Part shown: one piece after another, positions 26,384-34,495 of the stretch
Numbering within the stretch: position 1 is the stretch's first letter
How the letters are laid out: every line of letters begins with the position of its first letter
Origin: an uncultured Dysgonomonas sp.
Lineage (GTDB): Bacteria > Bacteroidota > Bacteroidia > Bacteroidales > Dysgonomonadaceae
Direction: 5' to 3'
NCBI RefSeq assembly: GCF_934668725.1
Contig: NZ_CAKUOF010000009.1
Span: 124,001 to 188,000, forward strand
DNA length: 64,000 bases
Notes under the pieces: generated by a model
The model's database searches: none
The model's input: the letters and a program-made list of their open reading frames with translations, nothing else
What the model was told of the DNA's origin: nothing
Translations under genes and position numbers: made by a program

Positions 26384-27505
26384 ATGATACATAGATTATT
26401 AGAAGATACAGTCAAAGATAAGCTGAACAAGGGTAAAGCAATTATATTAATGGGAGCCAGACAAGTGGGAAAAACCACTCTGATTAAAGAGCTTTTTAAA
26501 GGCTCGGATGAAATGATTTGGCTTAATGGAGATGAATTAGACGTACAAAATCTTTTTGAAAACATATCGTCTACTCGATTGAAGTATATTTTTGGGAACA
26601 AGAAATATGCTGTTATAGATGAAGCCCAACGAATAAAAGATATTGGCTTAAAATTGAAACTGATAACTGATGAATTACCCGAAGTACAACTTATAGCAAC
26701 CGGCAGTTCTTCTTTCGATTTGGCTAATCAGGTAAATGAGCCTCTCACCGGACGAAAATGGGAATACAAAATGTACCCTATTTCTTTTGCCGAGATGGTT
26801 ATGAATCATGGACTATTGGATGAAAAAAGACTGATTCCTCATCGCTTAGTATATGGCTATTATCCTGATGTTGTAAACAATCCAGGGAATGAGAAGGAAA
26901 TCTTAAAACAATTGTCCGATAGTTATTTGTACAAAGATATTTTAATGTGGGAACAAATCAAGAAACCTGAAAAGCTGCTAAAACTATTACAAGCCATTGC
27001 ATTCCAAATCGGCAACCAAGTATCTTATTCGGAATTAGGACAGATTAGTGGCTTAGATTCTAAAACAGTCGAAAAATATATTATATTGTTGGAACAATGT
27101 TTTGTTATTTTCCGGTTAGGTTCGTTTAGCCGTAATTTGCGGAATGAATTGAAAAACAGTAAAAAAATATATTTCTACGACAATGGTATACGCAATGCAA
27201 TAATAGCTGATTTCTCTCTAGCTGAAAATCGCCATGATACTGGTGCATTATGGGAAAACTATATTATTTCCGAAAGACAGAAAAAATTGGAGTATGATCT
27301 GTTATGGCGAAACAGTTGGTTTTGGCGAACTAAGGATCAAAGCGAAATTGATTATATAGAAGAGGGAGACGGACAAATCAATGCATTTGAGTTTAAGTGG
27401 AATCCATCAGCTAAATATAAAACTCCTAAGCAATTCTTAGAGAGTTATTCAGGCAGTACTTTCGGAGTTATTACTCCTAATAATATGGAGGATTTTTTGT
27501 TATAA
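26384..27505 (+). CDS. AAA-family ATPase with DUF4143 domain (second copy)
   Basis: A 373-residue protein from ATG 26384: Walker A GARQVGKTT (24-32), Walker B YAVIDEAQRI, LIATGSSSFDLANQ, the YPISFAEM block, a DUF4143 part (IAFQIGNQVSYSELGQISGL, KKIYFYDNGIRNAI) and a C-terminal nuclease-like fold (WRTKDQSEIDYIEE, NAFEFKW). It differs widely from the first copy, so the pair is not a recent tandem duplication. Function unknown; possibly a membrane-independent NTPase switch with a degenerate nuclease. It has its own promoter box. Confidence 0.85.
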   Translation: MIHRLLEDTVKDKLNKGKAIILMGARQVGKTTLIKELFKGSDEMIWLNGDELDVQNLFENISSTRLKYIFGNKKYAVIDEAQRIKDIGLKLKLITDELPEVQLIATGSSSFDLANQVNEPLTGRKWEYKMYPISFAEMVMNHGLLDEKRLIPHRLVYGYYPDVVNNPGNEKEILKQLSDSYLYKDILMWEQIKKPEKLLKLLQAIAFQIGNQVSYSELGQISGLDSKTVEKYIILLEQCFVIFRLGSFSRNLRNELKNSKKIYFYDNGIRNAIIADFSLAENRHDTGALWENYIISERQKKLEYDLLWRNSWFWRTKDQSEIDYIEEGDGQINAFEFKWNPSAKYKTPKQFLESYSGSTFGVITPNNMEDFLL

Positions 27506-27584
27506 TTTTCTTTCAATAGGCTATATCTTGTTTTAAATAAAATATCTTATGATATTATATAAGATCTATCGTCACTTTTTTAAC

Positions 27585-27592
27585 TATTTTTG
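27585..27592 (+). promoter_or_regulatory. -7 box of the DNA methylase gene
   Basis: TATTTTTG fits TAnnTTTG, 24 bases before ATG 27617. It rules out the earlier start at 27590, which lies inside the box. Confidence 0.6.
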
Positions 27593-27616
27593 TTTTTATA
27601 CCATAATTCAAGAAAT

Positions 27617-28471
27617 ATGCAAAATATTGTGCATGAAGAGGAATTCAAAATAATACAACCATTTTTGAGATGGGCAGGAGGGAAAAGATGGTTTGTTAAA
27701 CATATTGATAATTTTTTACCTTTAAATTTTAATAATTACCATGAGCCATTTCTTGGAGGAGCTTCTATATTTTTATATTTAAAAAATAATGGAAAAATAA
27801 AACATCAGGCTTTTCTCTCAGACTTTAATGAAGACTTAGTAAATGCTTATAAACAGATACAGCTTTCATATAAAGAGATTATTAATTATCTCGAAGGGTA
27901 TAAGAATGAAAAAGAAGATTACTATCGGATACGATCTTTAACTCCTCAAAATGATATAGAAAAAGCTGCCATTTTTATATTTCTAAATAGAACCTCATAT
28001 AATGGGATATATAGAGTTAACAGTAACGGACAATATAATGTGCCTTTTGGCTATAGAAAAGGGAAAGCTATATTAGAGAATAGTGATTTTTCTTATTTGA
28101 ATAATCTGTTTAATAAAAGTACTAAATTTGATGTAGGGGACTTTGATATTATAAAACAGAATTTAAAAGAAAGAGATCTTGTCTTTCTTGATCCTCCATA
28201 TACTGTGGCACATGAAAACAATGGCTTTATACAATATAACCAACAAATTTTCTCTTGGGAAGACCAAGAAAGATTAGCTAAATTATTAACCTATATTTCT
28301 GAACAAAAGGCGTACTTCATTTTGACAAATGCAGCACATGATAGCATAAAAGAGTTATTCGGAAGTTTAGGAAGTCTTACTATAATCCAAAGACCTAGTA
28401 CTATAGGTGGGAAAGGGGCTAAAAGGACACTTGTTAACGAATATATTTTCTCGAATATAAAAAAAGACTAA
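27617..28471 (+). CDS. Dam-type DNA adenine methylase (D12 class)
   Basis: A 284-residue alpha-group N6-adenine methyltransferase: SAM-binding PFLRWAGGKRWFVKHI near the N-terminus, HEPFLGGASIFLYL, the FLNRTSYNGIYRVN block in the target-recognition part, and catalytic DLVFLDPPYTVA (DPPY). This is the Dam/DpnM family, which often recognises GATC or similar short sites; the site cannot be read here. The next gene begins four bases after its stop, so it is coupled with the DGQHR protein, which is an uncommon partner. Confidence 0.9.
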   Translation: MQNIVHEEEFKIIQPFLRWAGGKRWFVKHIDNFLPLNFNNYHEPFLGGASIFLYLKNNGKIKHQAFLSDFNEDLVNAYKQIQLSYKEIINYLEGYKNEKEDYYRIRSLTPQNDIEKAAIFIFLNRTSYNGIYRVNSNGQYNVPFGYRKGKAILENSDFSYLNNLFNKSTKFDVGDFDIIKQNLKERDLVFLDPPYTVAHENNGFIQYNQQIFSWEDQERLAKLLTYISEQKAYFILTNAAHDSIKELFGSLGSLTIIQRPSTIGGKGAKRTLVNEYIFSNIKKD

Positions 28472-28475
28472 GATT

Positions 28476-30785
28476 ATGATAGACCAACTTGAACAAAATT
28501 TAATTGAAGGTAAAAAAGAGATTCTGTCTGAACTTAAGCTAAGGAAGAGTCAGTATATTACAGAGAGTATTCCTAATAAGAAAGAATTATTGCAAAAATA
28601 TTTAAGTGAGCAATGGGAAGTCGATCGAGAATTTAAGACCAAGACAAGGTTACGTAAATTGAAAAATAATCAATTATATTTCATCGATAAAGTTTGGAGT
28701 CTGTTTGCATCTCTAGGATTTGAGGTATTGAATAAAAATCAAGTGATTGATATTCCATATAATAGAAAAGAACCTTTATTAACACAGCCTTTTGATATAT
28801 TAGCGAAGGATTCGGAATCGATTATATTAATCAAAACTGAGTCCTCTATAAAGAATAACAAGAGTAAATTTAAGGAATATCTAGAATCAATAAAAAGTAA
28901 TATTGAAGGGATCCGTAAAACGTTAAGAGCACTATTCCCTGATTCTCAGCTCAAGTTTAAATTTGTATTAGCAACCGAAAATTATGCATTAACAGAAGAG
29001 GATAGTTCCATTTTAGACAAGATTAATGGCGTGTACTTTGATGAAGATTCAATTGAATACTATTTGAAAATGTTCAACCAAATAGGTCTTGCAGCAAGAT
29101 ATCAATTATTAGGCACATTATTTTATGACCAAGAGATTCCAGAGATGGATAATAAAGTTCCTGCAATAAGAGGAAAAATGGGAGGACATACTTATTATTC
29201 TTTTTCTATAGAGCCAGAGAAGCTTCTAAAAATAGCTTATGTATTACATAGAAACAAGGCTAACACTAATATGATGCCAACTTATCAAAGAATCATTCAA
29301 AAATCCAGATTGGAATCAATACATAAATTTATAGAAGAAGAGAAAGGATATTTTCCTAATTCGATAATAATAAGTTTGGATTCGGGAAAGAAAAAGAAAT
29401 TAGAATTTTCTGTCGCAAATACTCAAGTAAAATCAAGTATTGCAGATATAGGAATACTACACTTGCCAAATAGGTATCGATCCGCTTTTATTATTGACGG
29501 ACAACACCGTCTTTATGGTTATACTGATACATCATATAAAGATACCAATACAATACCCGTTGTTGCGTTTCTAGACCTAGATAGAAACGAACAGGTTAAG
29601 TTGTTCATGCAGATAAATGAAAACCAAAAGTCGGTATCAAAAAATCTTAGAAATACTCTTAATGCGGACTTACTTTGGACTTCTGAAAATTATTTGGAAC
29701 AAATGACAGCCTTAAGATCGCGCATTGCGATTTTATTAGGTGAAGACCGTAGGTCCGCTTTATTAGGAAAAGTTTCAATTGGAGAGGATAAACGTATCAT
29801 AACGACACAACAGATTGATATTGCATTAAAGAAAAGCAACTTCTTAGGGAAGGTCACTAAAACAAAAATTGAAAAGAGGAGTATATTTTATAAAGGGAAC
29901 TTAGACTTAGCGTATGAAAAGTTATCAGAATTCTTCATTCTCGCTTTTGAATTTTTGAAAGAAAGATTAGAAGATCAATGGGATAGACAAGATGGTATAA
30001 TTGTTATAAATAAAGGAGTTTTTGCTTTAATTGCTTTATTAAGCGATATTGTTGACTACTTAGTTTTAAAAAATGAAATATCGGAAAGAGATACAGCTAA
30101 AAATATATTTGAAAAGATTAAGCAATATCTAGAACCTGTAATTTTGTTTTATCAACATGTCGATGACGATACTGCAAATAATTTGAGGACTGCTTATGGT
30201 ACAGGTGGAGATGTAAAGTATTGGAGAACTTTACAACTTGCCGTGAAAAAATCTTTTTCAGAGTTTAATCCAGAAGGTCTTGAAGAATATCTTAAAAAAG
30301 AGGAAAAAGAATATAATACAAGGGCTTTTGAATATATTAGAGATCTAGAAACCCACTTTAAGAAAGATTTCAAAGAAAAATTGGAGGAGCATTATGGGGG
30401 CAGTTGGTTTAAGAAAGGTGTCCCAGCAAAAATTGGAGATAATGCTACTTTATTAATGCTTCAAAAAAATAGAGAAATTGAAAATGAAGAGGATGAAGTA
30501 ACGGAGTGGGATTGTATTAATATAATTGCATATAGAGAGATAGCTTTAGATAATTGGCAAAATATTTTTGAACCTTATTATACAAGGCCTCATGAGAAAA
30601 AGAGAGGAAATAAAAAAGATAAAACTTCATGGATGGTTACTCTTGAAAGGCTCAGAAATCAAAATGTACATTCATATTATGTAACAGAAGAAGAGTATTA
30701 TTTTTTGGAAGAATTGCATGATTGGCTTATCAAGGGAAAAGAAGATGTATATGAAGAGCATAGATCAATGATCGTCGTTGAATAA
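28476..30785 (+). CDS. DGQHR-domain protein with nuclease-like N-terminus and HEPN-like C-terminus
   Basis: A 769-residue protein with three parts. (1) Residues about 60-170 follow a PD-(D/E)XK-like pattern (QLYFIDKVWSLFASLGFEV, PFDILAKD, ILIKTESS), but the usual E-x-K is K120-T-E122, so catalysis is doubtful. (2) Residues about 240-560 carry the DGQHR domain (FIIDGQHRLYGY at 338-349, VPVVAF-like strand and LFMQINENQKSV), as in DndB-type proteins of phosphorothioate DNA systems. (3) The end has RNQNVH at 727-732, an Rx4H motif in a helical context (LERLRNQNVHSYY) typical of HEPN RNases. Coupled to the Dam-type methylase. Domain 2 is secure; 1 and 3 are inferred. Confidence 0.8.
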   Translation: MIDQLEQNLIEGKKEILSELKLRKSQYITESIPNKKELLQKYLSEQWEVDREFKTKTRLRKLKNNQLYFIDKVWSLFASLGFEVLNKNQVIDIPYNRKEPLLTQPFDILAKDSESIILIKTESSIKNNKSKFKEYLESIKSNIEGIRKTLRALFPDSQLKFKFVLATENYALTEEDSSILDKINGVYFDEDSIEYYLKMFNQIGLAARYQLLGTLFYDQEIPEMDNKVPAIRGKMGGHTYYSFSIEPEKLLKIAYVLHRNKANTNMMPTYQRIIQKSRLESIHKFIEEEKGYFPNSIIISLDSGKKKKLEFSVANTQVKSSIADIGILHLPNRYRSAFIIDGQHRLYGYTDTSYKDTNTIPVVAFLDLDRNEQVKLFMQINENQKSVSKNLRNTLNADLLWTSENYLEQMTALRSRIAILLGEDRRSALLGKVSIGEDKRIITTQQIDIALKKSNFLGKVTKTKIEKRSIFYKGNLDLAYEKLSEFFILAFEFLKERLEDQWDRQDGIIVINKGVFALIALLSDIVDYLVLKNEISERDTAKNIFEKIKQYLEPVILFYQHVDDDTANNLRTAYGTGGDVKYWRTLQLAVKKSFSEFNPEGLEEYLKKEEKEYNTRAFEYIRDLETHFKKDFKEKLEEHYGGSWFKKGVPAKIGDNATLLMLQKNREIENEEDEVTEWDCINIIAYREIALDNWQNIFEPYYTRPHEKKRGNKKDKTSWMVTLERLRNQNVHSYYVTEEEYYFLEELHDWLIKGKEDVYEEHRSMIVVE

Positions 30786-30817
30786 ATAAATATTAACTGA
30801 GTTATTTCAGGTTACAT

Positions 30818-31378
30818 CTATTGTTTTTTTACAAGTTTTAAATATTCTTGAAGCTGTTCGTAAGCTTTTGTTGCTTGAGAGTATTTTAATTTATCGGTTT
30901 GGCTCATTTCTGCATATGTTATGATTGAGCCTTCAGGTATAAAAATTGGATCAAACTGAAAGCCATAGCTTCCTTTTGATTTTAAAGAAATTTTGCCTTC
31001 TGTTTCTGCAAAAAAGGGGAAGCGTTTTTTTCCGTCACAATAACAAACAGCCGAAATAACCTTTGCTTTTCTAGTTTCTCCTTTAGGTATTAAATCACAA
31101 ATTTTCCCTTCCATTAAGTCCCACATGGGTTTAGATAATGCTCCAGGAAACCCATTAAAGAAGTCAATGACTAAAGCTCCATGTTCAACTATGACTGGAA
31201 CTTGATGTTTTTCAAAAGCGGCTAATGATTTGGCTAAAATTACTTCTTGTATATTATGTGATAAAATCTCTGTAATATTATAATCTAGAAACTTCACATC
31301 GCAATCAAAAGGTGCAAATAGTTCTACTATTTCACTTTGTTTTGTTTTATTTATTGTATTGAAAAATAATTCTTTCAT
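30818..31378 (-). CDS. RdgB/HAM1-like (ITPase-fold) protein with altered active site
   Basis: A 186-residue protein of the non-canonical purine NTP pyrophosphatase fold: FFNTINKTKQSEI (the TxNxxK phosphate loop), VILAKSLAAF, VEHGALVIDFFNGFPGALSK, and GFQFDPIFIPEG followed by TYAEMSQTDKLKYSQATKA. In canonical members the central block reads [E/D]DSGL with a catalytic Asp; here the aligned residue is His66 (VEHGAL), so the enzyme may have changed activity or act as a binder. It is the last gene of the four-gene operon, starting inside the SIR2 gene (4-base overlap). Confidence 0.82.
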   Translation of the reverse strand: MKELFFNTINKTKQSEIVELFAPFDCDVKFLDYNITEILSHNIQEVILAKSLAAFEKHQVPVIVEHGALVIDFFNGFPGALSKPMWDLMEGKICDLIPKGETRKAKVISAVCYCDGKKRFPFFAETEGKISLKSKGSYGFQFDPIFIPEGSIITYAEMSQTDKLKYSQATKAYEQLQEYLKLVKKQ

Positions 31379-32208
31379 TTTAATGAATCTAATAATTCTG
31401 AGATACTTTTTTCTTTATTACTTGGATCAAGTTCAATAACCTTAATATTCCACTGTTTTAAAAGTTTCGCTTGAATATCATTCATACCAAAAGCCGTTAT
31501 ATAAGAAAACTCAACTCTATTATTTGTGCTAGATACATTTGCTCGTAATTTATGCAATTTATAGAATATGTACCTTATATTGGGATCAGAAAAACTATAA
31601 CCCATGAATAAAAAACTTTTGCTTAAAGCATCAGCTCTTAATCTTTGATCTAATGCCCCTTCCAAATTCATCCTATTAAAATATTGACTTTCACTTAATA
31701 CTATGCTATCTTGTTCTTCTAATGAACCATGAAATTTCAATACTTCACATTCAAAATTATTCTTTCTAGCTCGAATAAAGTCTTCATATACAGATATTGC
31801 ATTAACATTCTTTCCTGATTCCTCCAAAGTTTTTTCGATATGCATATCATAGTTTGTTGTGTATACCACAGGAAAATCTAATTTAGATAGAGCTTGATGC
31901 TGAATTGATGTTCTTCTTTTTTCATCTGATTCGTGCGAATTAAATTCTGTTGAAATATTCAATAGAAATTTTTTCCATTCTTTTGTATCCTCTCGATAAA
32001 CATATTCTGCTAATTGTTGTAATGATCCTAATTTTAAGAAGATATCTCTATCGTACCCCAATTGTTCTCCTAAGTTACCTAACAAGTTATCCCAACTAGG
32101 AAGCGATAAAGGAATTGAAAAGCCTGCACCAATAAATGGGACTAATGATTTTTTTTGATACAAATCTCTCAATTCTTCTCTAACTTCTTCTACAGTATAT
32201 TTATTCAT
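31375..32208 (-). CDS. SIR2-like protein (putative NADase effector)
   Basis: A 277-residue protein dominated by a SIR2-type Rossmann domain: GAGFS at 27-31 for NAD binding, VVYTTNYD ending at residue 121, the catalytic His in KFHGS (His160), and GYSFSDPNIRYIF at 203-215. There is no zinc-finger Cys pair, so it belongs to the bacterial SIR2-like group seen in defence systems (ThsA, DSR, Sir2/Argonaute), where it destroys NAD+ when triggered. Its start overlaps the methyltransferase stop by 4 bases and its own end overlaps the HAM1-like start by 4 bases, so stoichiometric coexpression is likely. Confidence 0.87.
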   Translation of the reverse strand: MNKYTVEEVREELRDLYQKKSLVPFIGAGFSIPLSLPSWDNLLGNLGEQLGYDRDIFLKLGSLQQLAEYVYREDTKEWKKFLLNISTEFNSHESDEKRRTSIQHQALSKLDFPVVYTTNYDMHIEKTLEESGKNVNAISVYEDFIRARKNNFECEVLKFHGSLEEQDSIVLSESQYFNRMNLEGALDQRLRADALSKSFLFMGYSFSDPNIRYIFYKLHKLRANVSSTNNRVEFSYITAFGMNDIQAKLLKQWNIKVIELDPSNKEKSISELLDSLK

Positions 32209-32834
32209 ATCTTCTTGGCTATTAATCTAACAAGTGAATGTTCATGTACCACTTTGCTTGTAGGATGAGTTTCTGTTATAATACCATTTTCTTTTTCTAA
32301 AATCATCCAATCTTCAAATAGAGATTCTAATTCTCCCTTTCTTAAAAACGATTCGCGCTCTAAATAAGATTGTAGCATTGGGGGCGCAATCTCATCTGTG
32401 AATGTTACTATGATGAAATATCCATCTTTTTTTATCCATGATTTGGCTATAGAAATATATTCTGCAATTTCTCTACGTGATGTTAAGCAATGAAAAATTC
32501 CATATGCAACTACTAAATCAAAGGATTCTTTTTCAAAAGAACACTTTCTAATATCTTTGCATTCTATCTTTACATTATCTTTAGCTGAAATATAGTTAGG
32601 CTGTTTGCTAAATCTTGATAATGCGATTGGAGAGATATCTATTCCTAATACATTGGCACCTTTATTAGCTAAAAACACAGCATTCTTTCCTTCTCCAGCA
32701 CCTAAATCTAAAATATGAAAACCTCTCAAATTTTGCATATATTTTTCGACAAACAATCTCACATATTTTGCAGGTTCTTTAGCCCAAAAACAATCAGAAG
32801 ACTGTTCATATTCAATCTGATATTTTTCTTTCAT
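32205..32834 (-). CDS. Class I SAM-dependent methyltransferase
   Basis: A 209-residue soluble methyltransferase: motif I ILDLGAGEGKNAVFLANKG (about 41-59), acidic end of strand 2 VLGIDISPIAL, motif II-like IECKDIRKCSFEKESFDLVVAYGIFHCL, and GYFIIVTFTDE. N-terminus YEQSSDCFWAKEPAKYV resembles small-molecule methyltransferases of the TehB/UbiE kind rather than DNA methylases (no DPPY/NPPY). The substrate is unknown; in this operon a nucleotide-like compound is a possibility (inference). The start lies inside the preceding gene (23-base overlap). Confidence 0.83.
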   Translation of the reverse strand: MKEKYQIEYEQSSDCFWAKEPAKYVRLFVEKYMQNLRGFHILDLGAGEGKNAVFLANKGANVLGIDISPIALSRFSKQPNYISAKDNVKIECKDIRKCSFEKESFDLVVAYGIFHCLTSRREIAEYISIAKSWIKKDGYFIIVTFTDEIAPPMLQSYLERESFLRKGELESLFEDWMILEKENGIITETHPTSKVVHEHSLVRLIAKKI

Positions 32835-34302
32835 TTATCCAATTCGTTATTTTAGTGGTTAATTTAATAACATCTTCTCCATTAAATATATAAACATCAG
32901 ACCGATGCTTAAATATAGGTACTTCTTTTTCAACATCATGAGATACAGCATTCCTAAATTCATGTATGGTAGCATCCCTCTTACTTCGACTACTAAAAAA
33001 ATTATACGCTTTATCTCTAGAGGTTTCTATATAAATTAGCATTATGTCGGGACAAAGTTTCTTTAATTTATCATATGTCTCTATTTGTCTAATCCCATCA
33101 ATAATAGCCATATTATTAGCGCTTTGCACTTCTTCATAAATTTTATTTGCAAGTAAAGTAGTTCCCTCTTCACTTGTAATAAATTCATATGATTTATCTT
33201 GGAAATCCATCCTATTATTATTGTTAAAATTAATTTGACTAGTCAGTTTAGCAACAATAATTCTTGTGGAGACATATTTATAGCCAGTATTTCTAGATAG
33301 TATTTGAGATATTTCCGATTTGCCTGTTCCTATTCCTCCTACAATAGCAATGGGGCGTCCTATTTTCTTTTTTCGATCTACTATTTTTATAATATTGTCT
33401 GCCTTATTATTTAGTTTCTTTGCTAAGATTTGAGACCAAAATTCTAGTTTATGGTAATTATTTCTAAGATCTTTCTTTGATAAAAACCGAAGTTCATTTA
33501 TTGAGAGTTCAGTATTAAATTCTTCAATTTTAAAATCATCAGGCAATTCTGCTTCTAGAACAAAAGCAAAATGAGTTAGTCCTAAATACGAAGAGTCATC
33601 ATTGATAACACCTATAATGTTAAAGTTGTGCAATCTAAGATTCTTTATTTCTTCATATACTTCTCGAAGGGCTGCATTTTCAATCGCCCCTCTACCCAAT
33701 CCAAATAAATTATGAACATCTTTATAATTCACATGTCCACCAAATCCGATACAAAGTACATCTTTAAGCAATTGATTTTTATTAGAGTAATTTCCTCTTT
33801 TATATGATAAATAATCCCCCTTTCTTCCTTTTAAAAGAACATATGCTATAAGCTGTTTTAAACTCTCATCTTTATTAGCTTCTGCTCTAGTTGTGACTAC
33901 TAGGTTATTTCTATCAGAGAGAAGAGCTAAATATCTTTTATAATATTTTGTAAATCCAAAAAAACGACCTGTTTTATCAATTTGCTCTTGCGTTAAACAA
34001 ACAACATATTCGTCTTCATAATTTTTCTCAAATCTCGGAGCTTTATATTCAATTATATCATCTTGAGTTTTAGTCCAACTTCTTAAAGCAAACTTGTTTG
34101 CACCTGTTCTAATAAATACAGAACCTTCATCTTTTATTCGAAGATCTTCAGAGAGTCTTGCTCTCAAAGTATTTTCAGGAGTTCTTCCTTTGCTTTTTAT
34201 ATATCCTTTTGCTGATGCAAAATTATAAATATCTCTAGCAGACATTGGATGACCAATTTCTTCTAATACTTGTTCTGCCATTATTAAGAAGCTGCTACTC
34301 AT
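32812..34302 (-). CDS. HARE-HTH / Nudix-like / P-loop kinase fusion protein
   Basis: A 496-residue three-domain protein. Residues about 5-77 match the HARE-HTH winged helix (AEQVLEEIGHPMSARDIYNFA, then GRTPENTLRARLSEDLRI and FIRTGANKFAL), found in restriction and chromatin proteins and proposed to sense modified DNA. Residues about 150-280 look like a Nudix hydrolase: CIGFGGHV, then ALREVYEEI (213-219, the REUxEE part of the Nudix box) with an irregular spacing upstream. Residues about 315-490 are a nucleotide-kinase-like P-loop domain with Walker A GGIGTGKS (322-329), MAIIDGIRQ and LIYIETSRDKAYNFFSSRSK. First gene of the operon, with its own promoter box. HTH and kinase calls are firmer than Nudix. 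Confidence 0.75.
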   Translation of the reverse strand: MSSSFLIMAEQVLEEIGHPMSARDIYNFASAKGYIKSKGRTPENTLRARLSEDLRIKDEGSVFIRTGANKFALRSWTKTQDDIIEYKAPRFEKNYEDEYVVCLTQEQIDKTGRFFGFTKYYKRYLALLSDRNNLVVTTRAEANKDESLKQLIAYVLLKGRKGDYLSYKRGNYSNKNQLLKDVLCIGFGGHVNYKDVHNLFGLGRGAIENAALREVYEEIKNLRLHNFNIIGVINDDSSYLGLTHFAFVLEAELPDDFKIEEFNTELSINELRFLSKKDLRNNYHKLEFWSQILAKKLNNKADNIIKIVDRKKKIGRPIAIVGGIGTGKSEISQILSRNTGYKYVSTRIIVAKLTSQINFNNNNRMDFQDKSYEFITSEEGTTLLANKIYEEVQSANNMAIIDGIRQIETYDKLKKLCPDIMLIYIETSRDKAYNFFSSRSKRDATIHEFRNAVSHDVEKEVPIFKHRSDVYIFNGEDVIKLTTKITNWINERKISD

Positions 34303-34321
34303 TATTATTTCTCTTAGACTC

Positions 34322-34329
34322 CAAATTTA
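34322..34329 (-). promoter_or_regulatory. -7 box of the HARE-HTH operon
   Basis: TAAATTTG on the minus strand fits TAnnTTTG and lies 20 bases before the start of the fusion gene. It is the only clear promoter for the four overlapping genes. Confidence 0.6.
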
Positions 34330-34495
34330 ATTATTAAATCTATTTATTTTTAATAATTAGATTAACAATTAAATATATATTATGAAAGGTGAGAAAAAAA
34401 GTTTTTAGAATATTTTTTCCCTACAACTCCTCAAGTGCAAAAATTTTCAAAGCAGAAGTAAACCTAACCTGCATGTTTATTCATTAAGTAATCCC

